From the NCBI GenBank assembly GCA_026214975.1, contig JAOBSW010000786.1:1-64000 (forward strand): 64,000 nucleotides of DNA. Reading direction: 5' to 3'. The DNA is from Gentiana macrophylla. Its lineage: Eukaryota; Streptophyta; Magnoliopsida; Gentianales; Gentianaceae. The notes under the pieces were generated by a model that did not search any database, was not told the origin of the DNA, and saw only the letters and a program-made list of their open reading frames with translations. A program made the position numbers and the translations under genes. Shown one piece after another: positions 30,005 to 42,230 of this stretch; positions within the stretch are counted from its first letter, which is position 1; each line of letters starts with the position of its first letter.

Positions 30005-30156
30005 GGACGAGCGTCCAGGTCCCGTCCAGGGTGGACGGGCATCCATCAAAGTAAACGGGCTTCCAAGGGAGGAAGTTGATTCAGAGAGTTTGGATGCCAT
30101 AGTGAACGAGCGTCCAGAGGCACCGGACGGGCGTCCAATAATACGGACGGGCGTCC
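30005..30156 (+). repeat. GGACGGGCGTCC motif cluster in the LTR U3
   Basis: Six near-copies of a 12-bp partly palindromic motif: 30005-30016, 30033-30044, about 30053-30064, 30104-30115, 30125-30136 and 30145-30156. They lie just upstream of the TATA box, where enhancer elements of LTR promoters usually sit. The equivalent cluster is in the 3' LTR at about 32778-32930. The role is inferred from position only. Confidence 0.6.
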
Positions 30157-30188
30157 TTAAGCCGACATAGCAGCAGCCGACCTAGTTT

Positions 30189-30198
30189 TATATAAATA
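30189..30198 (+). promoter_or_regulatory. TATA box of the 5' LTR
   Basis: TATATAAATA, about 530 bp into the LTR, after the motif cluster. In the 3' LTR the same site begins TCTATAAATA (32962-32971). Confidence 0.65.
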
Positions 30199-31129
30199 TC
30201 AGCGCGTATTTCAACCCTAATCACACATTATTGAGACCTATTGATACACAATCATTAGGAGAAAACCTAAGCGGCGCCCCAGCCCTTTGGGGGAATTTGG
30301 GGTTGATTTTTCTTGCTTTCTATTTCGTTTCTTTCTTTGTTTTATCTTTGAATGCTTGGAGGTGAGCAATTGTTCAAACTATGTGAATCCGTTTAAGAGA
30401 GTTCTTTATTTTCAATCTAGATTTGTTTTGTGAATTTGATTAAAGTTGTATCTTTTCCATGATTATTTGTTATGCAATCGATATCGAAAGATGAATTGTT
30501 GTTGATGTTTACCGTATGACGAGAGTCGGTGTAAACCTTAGATCACCATAGGAAAGATGGGATTTTTAACCTTGACATAACGAGAGTTGATAGGTTAGAT
30601 TTCTAGGTTGCCAGATTGAGAGATCTTACACCTTGTTCTGAGAGCGTCAATCTTATATATCGAGAGATGAGAGATTGATAGGCGAATTATCTACCAGAGT
30701 AGGAATTCATACGTTTGATAGGTGAACCACATCTTTAATTAAATCATCACAAGACAACTTTAGAGAGGGAATTAAGGGTTGCGGGATCGGTGGATTATTG
30801 TTTGTGCGTTGTTCAATCACCATGATCATCTTCTTATTTACTGTTTATTTTATAGTTTATAGTTTAGATTTCGTTTTCGCTTTTATCCTTCCTGGCTTTG
30901 GACTGACAATCCTCTGTCCAGTTTATCTTTTCGTTTTGTTAGTTTTAGGTTTCAATAATAATAGTAACAATCTTAGGAAAATTAATGAACTAGATACCCC
31001 GATTCCCTGTGATCGACTCCGGTATTAATCGCTATACTACGATCCCTACACTTGGGGAATACCGGATTTATAAATTTTATTACTTGTTTGTTTTGTTAGA
31101 TAAAATCCGTGACAAGTTCAAGGGATTTT

Positions 31130-31142
31130 TGGTGCAATATGA
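31130..31142 (+). promoter_or_regulatory. Possible degenerate primer-binding site
   Basis: TTTTTGGTGCAATA lies 15 bp after the LTR end. It resembles the TTTTTGGCGCCG start typical of Athila/Tat elements, with mismatches. No better site is present near the LTR end, so this is tentative. Confidence 0.35.
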
Positions 31143-31387
31143 TATATTATCCCCCTATGTTCCCCGAGATGTTGCCATGTTTGTTCAAGTGTGCAGGATA
31201 TTTTCGATAGCGATTGTGAGCTTTTAGACGATATCAGTTTTCCGGTCGATGGTCCACAGTCTACTGACTTCTTCAAGCATTTCTGGATCTGACTCATGAC
31301 CACTTCCAGACTTGCACCTTCGAAATACAATCAGCTAAGTACTTTATTTTTTTTATTTTCTGCACAACATGAGGACATGTTGTGGTT

Positions 31388-31402
31388 TAAGTGTGGGGGA
31401 GG
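31388..31402 (+). promoter_or_regulatory. Internal polypurine-like tract
   Basis: TTTAAGTGTGGGGGAGGG follows GAGGACATGTTGTGG. It is nearly the same as the PPT at the 3' LTR. It may be a second plus-strand primer or the scar of an internal deletion. Confidence 0.5.
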
Positions 31403-32417
31403 GAATAGTTACGTGTATCTACCATTTGCTTAATTCGTTACGAGTCTATGCAAAATGAGCTAGAATTTTCAAAACTTTTCGACATTTTGTTTTTTGTTTT
31501 GTCCCGAGTAAGCAATGCATATTTTTGTTCGGTTTTTGTAGTCATTGATGCTATATACTGTATGTTCAGTAAGTTATTTTTTCACCTGAGATCTATTTAT
31601 CACGAGCCATAGTGAACGATGAGCTAATTAATAAAGTTATACCCCTTTTGACGAGTGATTTCTGATTTTCTTATAAGTCATATGCTTAGTGCTACGTATA
31701 TATCTTGAGATTTATGATAGTTTGTATTTAGATCCGAAGTATGTTATACTGTGAATATCTAAGGTTTGAATGTGATAAGTAACACGTAACTTATTGTCAA
31801 ATGAAAAAGTTGAGTTTATAATGAAGTAATTGGGTGTGTCGGTAGCTAGTCGATGATTTGAGTGCGATAGGGGATACCACGTATGTCCTATACCACTATG
31901 ATGACTAAAAGCTCACGACAGTCAGAAGAAGTTGCCTTATGATTTGAGTAAGGTAGTGTATATCTCGAATATCCTATTCTGCTATGACAGGGCAATAGCT
32001 CATTTTGATGTGTGTTAAAAGTGAAAGTAATTAAATCAACTAAAGGAAGTGGTATGAAATAGATATAAGACTAAGTTATCGTCTATCTTATCCCCAGTAG
32101 AAACTGATAGATATGCTGTAGGGATTATCCTCTGAGTATTTCAGAAAGGCCCTAGATATATTCGATCATCCTTTTTGGGGTATTTTACGTTTGTAGGGTA
32201 CATCTTATGAGTGTCATTTATTGCTAGTCTACGAGGGGGTATTAGCTAGTTTTGCTTTGAAATTCTCAAGTTTGGATTTAGTGGAAGTTTTCTATGGCTT
32301 TGCACACACACAGTGATGAACTTCTGATTTATTGGATCTATGCTATATGGTCTGAGATGTCTGTTTTCGTTTCGAGCCTTGATTTTGTTTTGTTTTGCTC
32401 GGGACGAGCAAAAGATA

Positions 32418-32430
32418 AGTGTGGGGGAGT
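32418..32430 (+). promoter_or_regulatory. Polypurine tract of gypsy-like element
   Basis: AAGTGTGGGGGAGT sits immediately before the 3' LTR start TGTTAAGG at 32431. This fixes the element on the plus strand. Confidence 0.85.
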
Positions 32431-33887
32431 TGTTAAGGGTGATTTTTTACGTTTTATAAGGATATATTTTGTAACAATTCTCTCCATATTCGTATGTTTC
32501 TCATAGAAATCGAGCTTTATATTGAAATATTGAGCAAGTGATGTTTTTAATGGGTTAGTTGCAAAATTGTATGATTTATGTGTAAAATTGATGGTTTTAT
32601 ATTGATTTGGAAGATACTACATTTTGCAATGTGTTTGATGTATTGTAGATACACAATTTCGACCAAAAAGAGGATTAAAAGATGATCAAGTCGGATTTAA
32701 TTGATGAGAAAGAGATAAGGATGGAATTGGCTAGAAGAAAAGAGATAAAATTGAAGATTTCGAATTTGGATCACATTGGACGAGCGTCCAGGTCCCGTCC
32801 AGGGTGGACGGGCGTCCATCAAAGTAAACGGGCGTCCAAGGAAGGAAGTTGATTCAGAGAGTTTGGACGCCATAGTGAACGAGCGTCTAGAGGCACCGGA
32901 CGGGCGTCCAATAATACGGACGGGCGTCCTTAAGCCGACATAGCAGCAGCCGACCTAGTTTTCTATAAATATCAGTGCGTATTTCAACCCTAATCACACA
33001 TTATTGAGACCTATTGATACACAATCATTAGGAGAAAACCCTAGGCGGCCCCAGCCCCTTTGGGGAGGCTGGGGTTGCGATTTTTCTTGCTTTCTATTTC
33101 GTTTTGCTGCTGTTTTATGCTGAATGCTTGGAGGCTGAGCAATTGTTCAAACTATGTGAATCCGTTTCAGCAGGTTCTTTATTTTCAATCTAGATTTGTT
33201 TTGTGAATTTGATTAAAGTTGTATCTTTTCCATGATTATTTGTTATGCAATCGATATCGAAAGATGAATTGTTGTTGATGTTTACCGTATGACGAGAGTC
33301 GGTGTAAACCTTAGATCACCATAGGAAAGATGGGATTTTTAACCTTGACATAATGAGAGTTGATAGGTTAGATTTCTAGGTTGCTAGATTGAGAGATCTT
33401 ACACCTTGTTCTGAGAGCGTCAATCTTATATATCGAGAGATGAGAGATTGATAGGTGAATTATCTACGAGAGTAGGAATTCATACGTTTGATAGGTGAAC
33501 CACATCTTTAATTAAATCATCACAAGACAACTTTAGAGAGGGAATTAAGGGTTGCGGGATCGGTGGATTATTGTTTGTGCGTTGTTCAATCACCATTATC
33601 ATCTTCTTATTTACTGTTTATTTTATAGTTTATAGTTTAGATTTCGTTTTTGCTTTTATCCTTCCTGGCTTTGGACTGACAATCCTCTGTCCAGTTTATC
33701 TTTTCGTTTTGTTAGTTTTAGGTTTCAATAATAATAGTAACAATCTTAGGAAAATTAATGAACTAGATACCCCGATTCCCTGTGATCGACTCCGGTATTA
33801 ATCGCTATACTACGATCCCTACACTTGGGGAATACCGGATTTATAAATTTTATTACTTGTTTGTTTTGTTAGATAAAATCCGTGACA
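32431..33887 (+). repeat. 3' LTR of gypsy-like element
   Basis: 1457 bp, same ends as the 5' LTR. Most differences from the 5' LTR are single C/T or G/A changes. A dense cluster lies at 33037-33176, where this copy has CTG or CAG words (GCTGCTG, GGCTGAG, TCAGCAGG) that the 5' copy lacks. Confidence 0.92.
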
Positions 33888-33892
33888 CAATT
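33888..33892. repeat. Target site duplication, right copy (CAATT)
   Basis: CAATT directly after the 3' LTR, matching 29653-29657. Confidence 0.9.
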
Positions 33893-36800
33893 ATATACAA
33901 AAAGTTGTAAACCCCCGTTTTGAGTAAACTCTACTATACAATTATATACAAAAAGTTGTAAACCCCCGTTTTAAGTAAACTCTACTATAAAATAATTTAC
34001 AAAAAGTTGTAAACCCCCATTTTGAGTAAACTTTACTATAATTATATACAAAAAGTTGTAAACCACCGTTTTGAGTGAACTCTACTATAATTATATACAA
34101 AATGTTGTAAACCCCCATTTTGAGTAAACTCTAATAAAATAATATACAAAAAGTTGTAAACTCCCGTTTTGAGTAAACTCTAATACAATAATATACAAAA
34201 AGTTGTAAACCCCCGTTTTGAGTAAACTCTACAATAATTATATACAAAAAGTTGTAAACCCCCGTTTTGTGTGAACTCTTATACAATAATATACAAAAAG
34301 TTGTAAACCCACGTTTTGAGTAAACTCTACAATACAATTATATACAAAAAGCGTAAACCCCTGTTTTGAGTGAACTCTACTACAATTCTATAGAAAAAGT
34401 TGTAAACCTCCGTTTTGAGTACAATAATATGCAAAAAGTTGTAAACCCCCGTTTTGAGTAACCTCTACTATACAATTATATACAAAAAGTTGTAAACCCC
34501 TGTTTTGAGTAAACTCCAATACTATAATATACAAAAAGTTGTAAACCCCCATTTTGAGTAAACTCTACTATACAATTATTTACAAAAAATTGTAAACCCC
34601 TATTTTGAGTAAACTCTACTACAATTATATACAAAAAGTTATAAACACTCGTTTTTAGTAAACTCTAATACAATAATATACAAAATGTTGTAACCCCCAT
34701 TTTGAGTAAACTGTACAATACAATTATATACAAAAAGTTGTAAACCCGCGTTTTGAGTACACTCTACAATAAAATTATATACGAAAAGTTGTAAACCCCC
34801 CTTTTGAGTAAACTTTAATACAATAGTATACAAAAAGTTGTAAACCCTGGTTTTGAGTAACTCTACTATACAATTATTTATAAAAAGTTGTAAACCCCCG
34901 TTTTGAGTAAACTCTACTATGCAATTATATACAAAAAGTTGTAAACCCACGTTTTGCGTAAATTCTACTATAATTATATCGAAAACAACCCCCGTTTTGA
35001 GTGAACTCTAATACAATAATACAAGAAAAGTTGTAAACCCCCGTTTTGAGTAAACTCTACTATACAATTATATACAAAAAGTTGTAAACCCCCGTTTTGA
35101 GTGAACTCTACTACAATTATATAGAAAAAGTTGTAAACCTCCGTTTTGAGTACAATAATATGCAAAAAGTTGTAAACACCCGTTTTGAGTAACATCTACT
35201 ATACAATTATATACAAAAAGTTGTAAACCCCTGTTTTGAGTAAACTCTAATACTATAATATACAAAAAGTTGTAAACCCCCATTTTGAGTAACTCTACTA
35301 TACAATTATTTACAAAAAATTGTAAACCCCTGTTTTAAGTAAACTCTACTATAATTATATACAAAAAGTTATAAACACTCGTTTTTAGTAAACTCTAATA
35401 CAATAATATACAAAAGTTGTAACCCCCATTTTGAGTAAACTGTACAATACAATTATATACAAAAAGTTGTAAACCCCCGTTTTGAGTACACTCTACAATA
35501 CAATTATATACGAAAATTTTTAAACCCCCATTTTGAGTAAACTTTAATAAAATAGTATACAAAAAGTTGTAAACTGTGGTTTTGAGTAACTCTACTATAC
35601 AATTATTTATAAAAAGTTGTAAACCCCCGTTTTAAGTAAACTCTACTATACAATTATATACAAAAAGTTGTAAACCCACGTTTTGCGTAAACCTCCATTT
35701 TGAGTACAATAATATAAAAAAAGTTGTAAACCCCCGTTTTGAGTAACCTCTACAATACAATTATATACAAAAAGTTGTAAACCCCCGTTTTGAGTAAACT
35801 CTAATACTATAATATACAAAAAGTTGTAAACCCCCATTTTGAGTAAACTCTACTATACAATTATTTACAAAAAATTGTAAACCCCTATTTTGAGTAAACT
35901 ATACTACAATTTTATACAAAAAGTTATAAACACTCGTTTTTAGTAAACTCTAATACAATAATATACAAAATGTTGTAACCCCCATTTTGAGTAAACTGTA
36001 CAATACAATTATATACAAAAAGTTGTAAACCCCCGTTTTGAGTACACTCTACAATACAATTATATACGAAAAGTTGTAAACCCCCGTTTTGAGTAAACTT
36101 TAATACAATAGTATACAAAAAGTTGTAAACCCTGGTTTTGAGTAACTCTACTATACAATTATTTATAAAAAGTTGTAAACCCCCGTTACTATACAATTAT
36201 ATACAAAAAGTTGTAAACCCATGTTTTGCGTAAATTCTACTATAATTATATACAAAACAACCCCCGTTTTGAGTGAACTCTAATACAATAATATAAGAAA
36301 AGTTGTAAACCCCCGTTTTGAGTAAACTCTACTATACAATGATATACAAAAAGTTGTAAACCCCTATTTTGAGTAAACTCTACTATACATATACAAAAAG
36401 TTGTAAACCCCCGTTTTAAGTAAACTCTACTATAAAATTATTTACAAAAAGTTGTAAACCCCCGTTTTGAGTAAACTTTACTATAATTATATAAAAAAAA
36501 GTTGTAAACCTCCGTTTTGAGTAAACTCTAATAATATAGTATACAAAAATTTGTAAACCCCCGTTTTGAGTAAACTCTACTATACAATTATTTACAAAAA
36601 AGTTGTAAACCCCCGTTTTGAGTAAACTCTACTATAACTATATAAAAAAAGTTGTAAACCTCCTTTTTGAGTGAACTCTACTATAATTATATACAAAAAG
36701 TTATTAACCTCCTTTTTGAGGAAACTATAGTACTATAATATACAAAAAGTTGTAAATCCCAGTTTTGAGTAAACTCTACTATACAATTATTTCGAAAATT

Positions 36801-39800
36801 CCTCCGTTTTGAGTGAACTCTACTACATTTATATTTAAAAAGTTGTAAACCTCCGTTTTGAGTAAACTCTACTATTCAATTATATACAAAATATTGTAAA
36901 GCCCCGGTTTATTATACAAAAAGTTGTAAACCCCCGTTTTGAGTAAACTCTACTATACAATTATATACAAAAAGTTGTAAACCTTAGTTTTGAGTAAACT
37001 CTAATACAATAATATACAAAAAGTTGCAAACCCCCATTTTGAGTAAACTTTACTAACAATTAATTACAAAAAGTTTTTAAACCCCTGTTTTGAGTACACT
37101 CTACTATAATTATATACAAAAAGTTCTAAACCTCCATTTTGAGTAAACTCTACTATAATTATGTACAAAAAAGTTGTTAACCCCCATTTTGAGTAAACTA
37201 TAATACAATAATATACAAAAAGTTGTAAATCCCCGTTTTGAGTGAACTCCAATACAATAATATACAAAAATTTGTAAACCCCCATTTTGAGTAAACTCTA
37301 CTATACAATTATATACAAAATGTTGTAAATCCCCGTTCTCTTGTACAAAAAGTTGTAAACCCCCGTTTTGAGTAAACTCTACTATACAATTATATACAAA
37401 AAGTTGTAAACCCCCGTTTTGAGTAAACTCTAATACAATAATATACAAAAAGTTGTAAACCCCAATTTTGAGTAAACTCTACTATACAATTATATACAAA
37501 AAGTTGTAAACCCCGTTTTGAGTAAAATCTACAATACAATTATATACGAAAAGTTGTAAACCCCCGTTTGGAGTAAACTTTAATACAATAATATACAAAA
37601 AGTTGTAAACCCCCGTTTTGAGTAAACTCTACACTACAATTATTTACAAAAAGTTGTAAACCCCCGTTTTGAGTAAACTGTACTATAATTATATACAAAA
37701 CAACCCCCGTTTTGAGTGAACTCTATTACAATAATATACAAAAAGTTGTAAACCCCCATTTTGAGTAAACTCTACTATACAATTATATACAAAAAGTTGT
37801 AAACCCTCGTTTTGAGTAAACTCTACTACACAATTATATACAAAAAGTTGTAAACCCCTGTTTTAAGTAAACTCTACTATAAAATAATTTACAAAAAGTT
37901 GTAAACCCCCGTTTTGAGTAAACTTTACTATAATTATATACAAAAAGTTGTAAACCACCGTTTTGAGTGAACTCTACTATAATTATATACAAAATGTTGT
38001 AAACCCCCGTTTTGAGTAAACACTAATACAATAATATACAAAAAGTTGTAAACCCCTATTTTGAGTAAACTCTAATACAATAATATGCAAAAAGTTCTAA
38101 ACCTCCGTTTTGAGTAAACTCTACAATAATTATATGCAAAAAGTTGTAAACCCCCGTTTTGTGTGAACTCTTATACAATAATATACAAAAAGTTGTAAAC
38201 CAACGTTTTGAGTAAACTCTACAATACAATTATATACAAAAAGTTGTAAACCCCCGTTTTGAGTGAACTATACTACAATTATATACAAAAAGTTGTAAAC
38301 CTCCATTTTGAGTACAATAATATAAAAAAAATTGTAAATCCCCATTTTGAGTAACCTCTACAATACTATTATATACAAAAAGTTGTAAACCCCCGTTTTG
38401 AGTAAACTCTAATACAATAATATACAATAAGTTGTAAACCCCCTTTTTGAGTAAACTCTACTATACAATTATTTACAAAAAGTTGTAAACCCCTGTTTTA
38501 AGTAAACTCTACTATATTTGTATAAAAAAAGTTATAAACACTAGTTTTTAGTAAACTCTAATACAATAATATACAAAAAGTTGTAAACCCCCGTTTTGAG
38601 TAAACTCTACTATACAATTATATACAAAAAGTTGTAAACCCCTGTTTTGAGTAAACTCTACAATACAATTATATATGAAAAGTTGTAAACCCCCGTTTTG
38701 AGTAAACTTTAATACAATAGTATACAAAAAGTTGTAAACCCCGGTTTTGAGTAACTCTACTATACAATTATTTATAAAAAGTTGTAAACCCCTATTTTGA
38801 GTAAACTCTACTATACAATTATTTACAAAAAGTTGTAAACCCCCATTTTGCCTAAATACTACTATAATTATATAAAAAACAACCCCCGTTTTGAGTGAAC
38901 TCTAACACAATAACATAAGAAAACTTTTCAACCCCCATTTTGAGTAAACTCTACTATACAATTATATACAAAAAGTTGTAAACCCCCGTTTTGACTAAAC
39001 TCTACTATAAAATTATTTACAAAAAGTTGTAAACCCCCGTTTTGAGTAAACTTTACTATATTATATACAAAAACTTGTAAACCTCCGTTTTGAGTAAACT
39101 CTAATATAATAGCAAAAAGCTGTAAACCCCGTTTTGAGTAAACTCTACTATACAATTATTTACAAAAAGTTGTAAACCCCCGTTTTGAGTAAACTCTACT
39201 ATAATTATATTCCAAAATTTGTAAACCTCCGTTTTGAGTGAACTCTACTATAATTATAGACAAAAAGTTGTCAACCCCCGTTTTGAGTAAACTCTACTAT
39301 ACAATTACATACAAAAAGTTGTAAACCCCCGTTTTGAGTAACTCTAATACAATAATATTCAAAAAGTTGCAAACCCCCGTTTTGAGTAAACTCTACTAAC
39401 AATTATTTACAAAAAGTTTTAAACCCCCGTTTTGAGTAAACTCTACTATAATTACATACAAAAAGTTGTAAAACTCCATTTTGAGTGAACTCTATTATAA
39501 TTATATACAAAAAGTTGTTAACCCCCGTTTTGAGTAAACTATAATACAATAAATTACTAAAAGTTGTAATCCCCGTTTTGAGTAAACTCTACTATACAAT
39601 TATTTCTAAAATACCTCCGTTTTGAGTGAACTCTACTACATTTATATTTAAAAAGTTGTAAACTCCCGTTTTGAGTAAACTCTACTATACAATTATATAC
39701 AAAATATTGTAAAGCCCCGTTTTATTATACAAAAAGTTTTAAACCCCCGTTTTGAGTAAAATCTACTATACAATTATATACAAAAAGTTGTAAACCCCAG

Positions 39801-40777
39801 TTTTGAATAAACTCTAATACAATAATATACCAAAAGTTGCAAACCCCATTTTGAGTAAACTCTACTAAAAATTAATTACAAAAAGTTTTAAACCCCCGTT
39901 TTGAGTAAACTCTACTATAATTATATACAAAAAGTTGTAAACCTCCGTTTTGAGTGAACTCTATTATAATTAGGTACAAAAATTTGTTAACCCCCATTTT
40001 GAGTAAACTATAATACAATAATATACAAAAGTTGTAAATCCCTGTTTTGAGTAAACTCTACTATACAATTATTTACAAAAAGTTGTAAACCCCCGTTTTG
40101 AGTAAACTCTACTATAATTATAAACAAAAATTTATAAACCCTCATTCTTAGTAAACTATAATACAATAATATACAAAAAGTTGTAAACCCCCATTTTGAG
40201 TAAACTCTACTACACAATTATATACAAAAAGTTGTAAACCCTTATTTTGAGTAAAATCTACAATACAATTATATACGAAAAGTTGTAAACCCCCGTTTTG
40301 AGTAAACTTTAATACAATAATATACAAAAAGGTGTAAACCCCCGTTTTGAGTAAACTCTACACTACAATTATTTACAAAAAGTTGTAAACCCCCGTTTTG
40401 AGTAAACTTTACTATAATTATATACAAAACAACCCCGTTTTGAGTGAACTCTAATACAATAATATACAAAAAGTTGTAAACCCCCATTTTGAGTAAACTC
40501 TACTATACAATTATATACAAAAAGTTGTAAACCCCTGTTTTGAGTAAACTCTACTATACAATTATATACAAAAAGTTGTAAACCCCCATTTTAAGTAAAC
40601 TCTACTATAAAATAATTTACAAAAAGTTGTAAACCCCCATTTTGAGTAAACTCTAATACAATAATATACAAAAAGTTGTAAACCCTCGTTTTGAGTAAAC
40701 TCTACAATAATTATATACAGATAGTTGTAAACCCCCGTTTTATGTGAACTCTTATACAATAATATAAAAAAAGTTAT
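33893..40777. repeat. Tandem array block 2
   Basis: Continuation of block 1c after the gypsy-like insertion, same orientation and clean monomers. ACAAAACAACCCCC-type deletion monomers occur at 34980, 36252, 37695, 38875 and 40424, giving intervals of about 1.2-1.55 kb. The interval across the insertion, after removing 4235 bp, is about 1.18 kb and so fits the same period. A monomer group beginning ACACTCGTTTTTAGT recurs near 34650, 35373, 35932 and 38529. The block ends inside a monomer at AAGTTAT (40777). Confidence 0.93.
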
Positions 40778-41234
40778 GGGTGCACTAATTACGGTTTCGG
40801 TCTTGACAATAAGAAACAATAAATCAAAGTAACCGAACATGGTAGGTTATGTTGGCAAGCCTATGCCATCTTATTCATTGGAACATATGTGACAGTTCAG
40901 GCTAATCCGGCAAGAGAAGCCCCGGTTAGCCCGAAGGCTTATCGGCTATGCTAAGTCTTGTCGAACCACTGTAACGTACATCACACGTGGAAGGGGAGTC
41001 GATTGAGCCGGAGCTCGGTTGATCGCCCAACCATGGTTAGACCATTTCCGAACCCGTGTACAATGATTTTGCGATTTCTAAATTATCAACCAAACCGTAA
41101 TCTCGTTTCTGTTTAAGGTAGGTTCACCGAAAACTACCATTTATCTAAGTGGGATTCACCGAGAATCCATCACTAAAATCGTAACGATTGACAAAACCCG
41201 GTTCCTCGGTTTTAATAATTAGTTACTTAATTAA
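40778..41234 (-). repeat. Terminal segment S1 of the permuted copia copy
   Basis: 457 bp matching 48070-48528 with about 25 differences by eye, many of them C/T or G/A. It joins the satellite abruptly at 40777/40778. On the other side it continues into the leader that leads to the primer-binding site. No reading frame is preserved. Confidence 0.85.
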
Positions 41235-41665
41235 TTAACTACCACATATTAATTAAAAAAGCTTTTAACTAATTATACGAGTTATACATGCCTAAATTAT
41301 TTGAAATAAACTAGCTACATGTATTCATTGGAGTGGAATCATGATATGATGCATGTCATGGCAATTTTCCGGTTATATCATACAATTTTCGATCATACAC
41401 GAAAAAATAACGGAAAAAAAAAATTAAACACCGAGATGGATCGTTGGTACCCCCGACTAACCTATTTTCTAAGGAAAAGTAAAAACTTAAATTAATCTTC
41501 GAGTCTTGATCTTCGAATCTTTAACTCGACCCGCCGGATCACGAACCACGAACACCCGAGAGGAGAAATGCCTTTTAAATAAAATAAATCCAATTTATTT
41601 CTAATTAAAACCCCTTTCTTTTTTTTTTCTTTTTTATGTGTCTGCTGATTTAATTATTTTCCGGA

Positions 41666-41714
<49 letters not shown>

Positions 41715-42216
41715 CATACTGCCTAAGACGGCAAAAAAAATATTAATCAAAACAGTTTGAAAGAAAAAAAAACACACAGCCGCATGACCCTAGCCGCAGC
41801 TAGGTTAATACAAAAAAAAGGTTATAGCAGCGAATTTTTATTTAAAAAATAGGGTTTTGATCCGTTTCTCCTCATTCATACATTGGGTTTCGCCTTGATC
41901 TTCATAATTTCTTCAAGATCTTCATCTTTTCGAGCCCGGAACAAAATTAAAATTACAAAGAAGCCATCTTTACAATTTTCGATTTGCACAAAATTAAATT
42001 ACAAGTCCTATGCTCAAATGATACTAATCAAAAGAGCTACAAAATAGATCTACGGGTAAACAGTACCAACCCCAATCCATCTCTTCAACCACGACAATCA
42101 CAAGGCATCATCATCAAAAAAAATTCGAATCAAAGATTAAAACGAAAACAAGCAATCTACACATGCTATTCCACTTCTTAGATCTAAAATTACATACTTT
42201 AATTGATAGATCAAAG
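41235..42216 (-). other. Copia 5' leader region between PBS and S1
   Basis: About 980 bp of AT-rich untranslated or gag-proximal sequence following the primer-binding site on the minus strand. It contains an (AT)n microsatellite and several A-runs and T-runs. A 65-codon plus-strand frame (41984-42181) is antisense to the element and shows no domain. Confidence 0.6.
41669..41711. repeat. (AT)n microsatellite
   Basis: About 21 uninterrupted AT dinucleotides inside the copia leader. Confidence 0.95.
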
Positions 42217-42228
42217 GCTCTGATACCA
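42217..42228 (-). promoter_or_regulatory. Primer-binding site for initiator tRNA-Met
   Basis: On the minus strand this reads TGGTATCAGAGC, the standard complement of the plant tRNA-iMet 3' end. It lies 2 bp after the LTR B end. It shows that LTR B acts as a 5' LTR towards lower coordinates. Confidence 0.93.
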
Positions 42229-42230
42229 CT

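Larger units (their letters stand above)
29658..31114 (+). repeat. 5' LTR of gypsy-like element
   Basis: Starts TGTTAAGGGTGATTTT and ends ATCCGTGACA; 1457 bp. It contains a cluster of GGACGGGCGTCC motifs (30005-30156) and a TATA box (30189-30198). A hydrophobic 76-codon frame (30798-31028) occurs in both LTRs and is probably chance. The 3' LTR matches throughout except in the patch 30264-30402. Confidence 0.92.
31115..32430 (+). other. Non-coding internal region of gypsy-like element
   Basis: No reading frame with polymerase, protease, integrase or gag features. The only longer frames are about 70 codons and show no recognisable motif. The region carries a degenerate primer-binding site at its start and two GTGTGGGGGAG tracts (near 31391 and 32421). 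Its length and emptiness mark the element as non-autonomous. Confidence 0.75.
29658..33887 (+). mobile_element. Complete non-autonomous Ty3/gypsy-like LTR element
   Basis: A 4230-bp insertion with two LTRs of equal length (1457 bp), TG...CA ends, a 5-bp CAATT target duplication, a degenerate primer-binding region and a polypurine tract before the 3' LTR. The 1316-bp internal region has no gag or pol reading frame, so mobilisation must have used proteins of another element. The GTGTGGGGGAG tract, the GGACGAGCAAAAG just before it, and the TCCCTGTGATCGACTCCGG phrase near the 5' LTR end resemble the Athila/Tat side of plant Ty3/gypsy. That lineage call is inference. Outside one clustered patch the LTRs differ at about 16 positions by eye, so the insertion is fairly young. 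Confidence 0.92.

Noticed and set aside
30798..31028. A 76-codon hydrophobic frame, repeated at 33571-33801
   Set aside because: It lies inside both LTRs, so its duplication is explained by the LTRs. It shows no recognisable domain beyond chance hydrophobic runs in T-rich sequence.
29658..33887. Reading the two long repeats as a simple tandem duplication of a 2.77-kb unit
   Set aside because: The second unit stops exactly at an LTR CA end. A CAATT target duplication flanks the whole piece and a polypurine tract precedes the second copy, so an LTR element explains everything.
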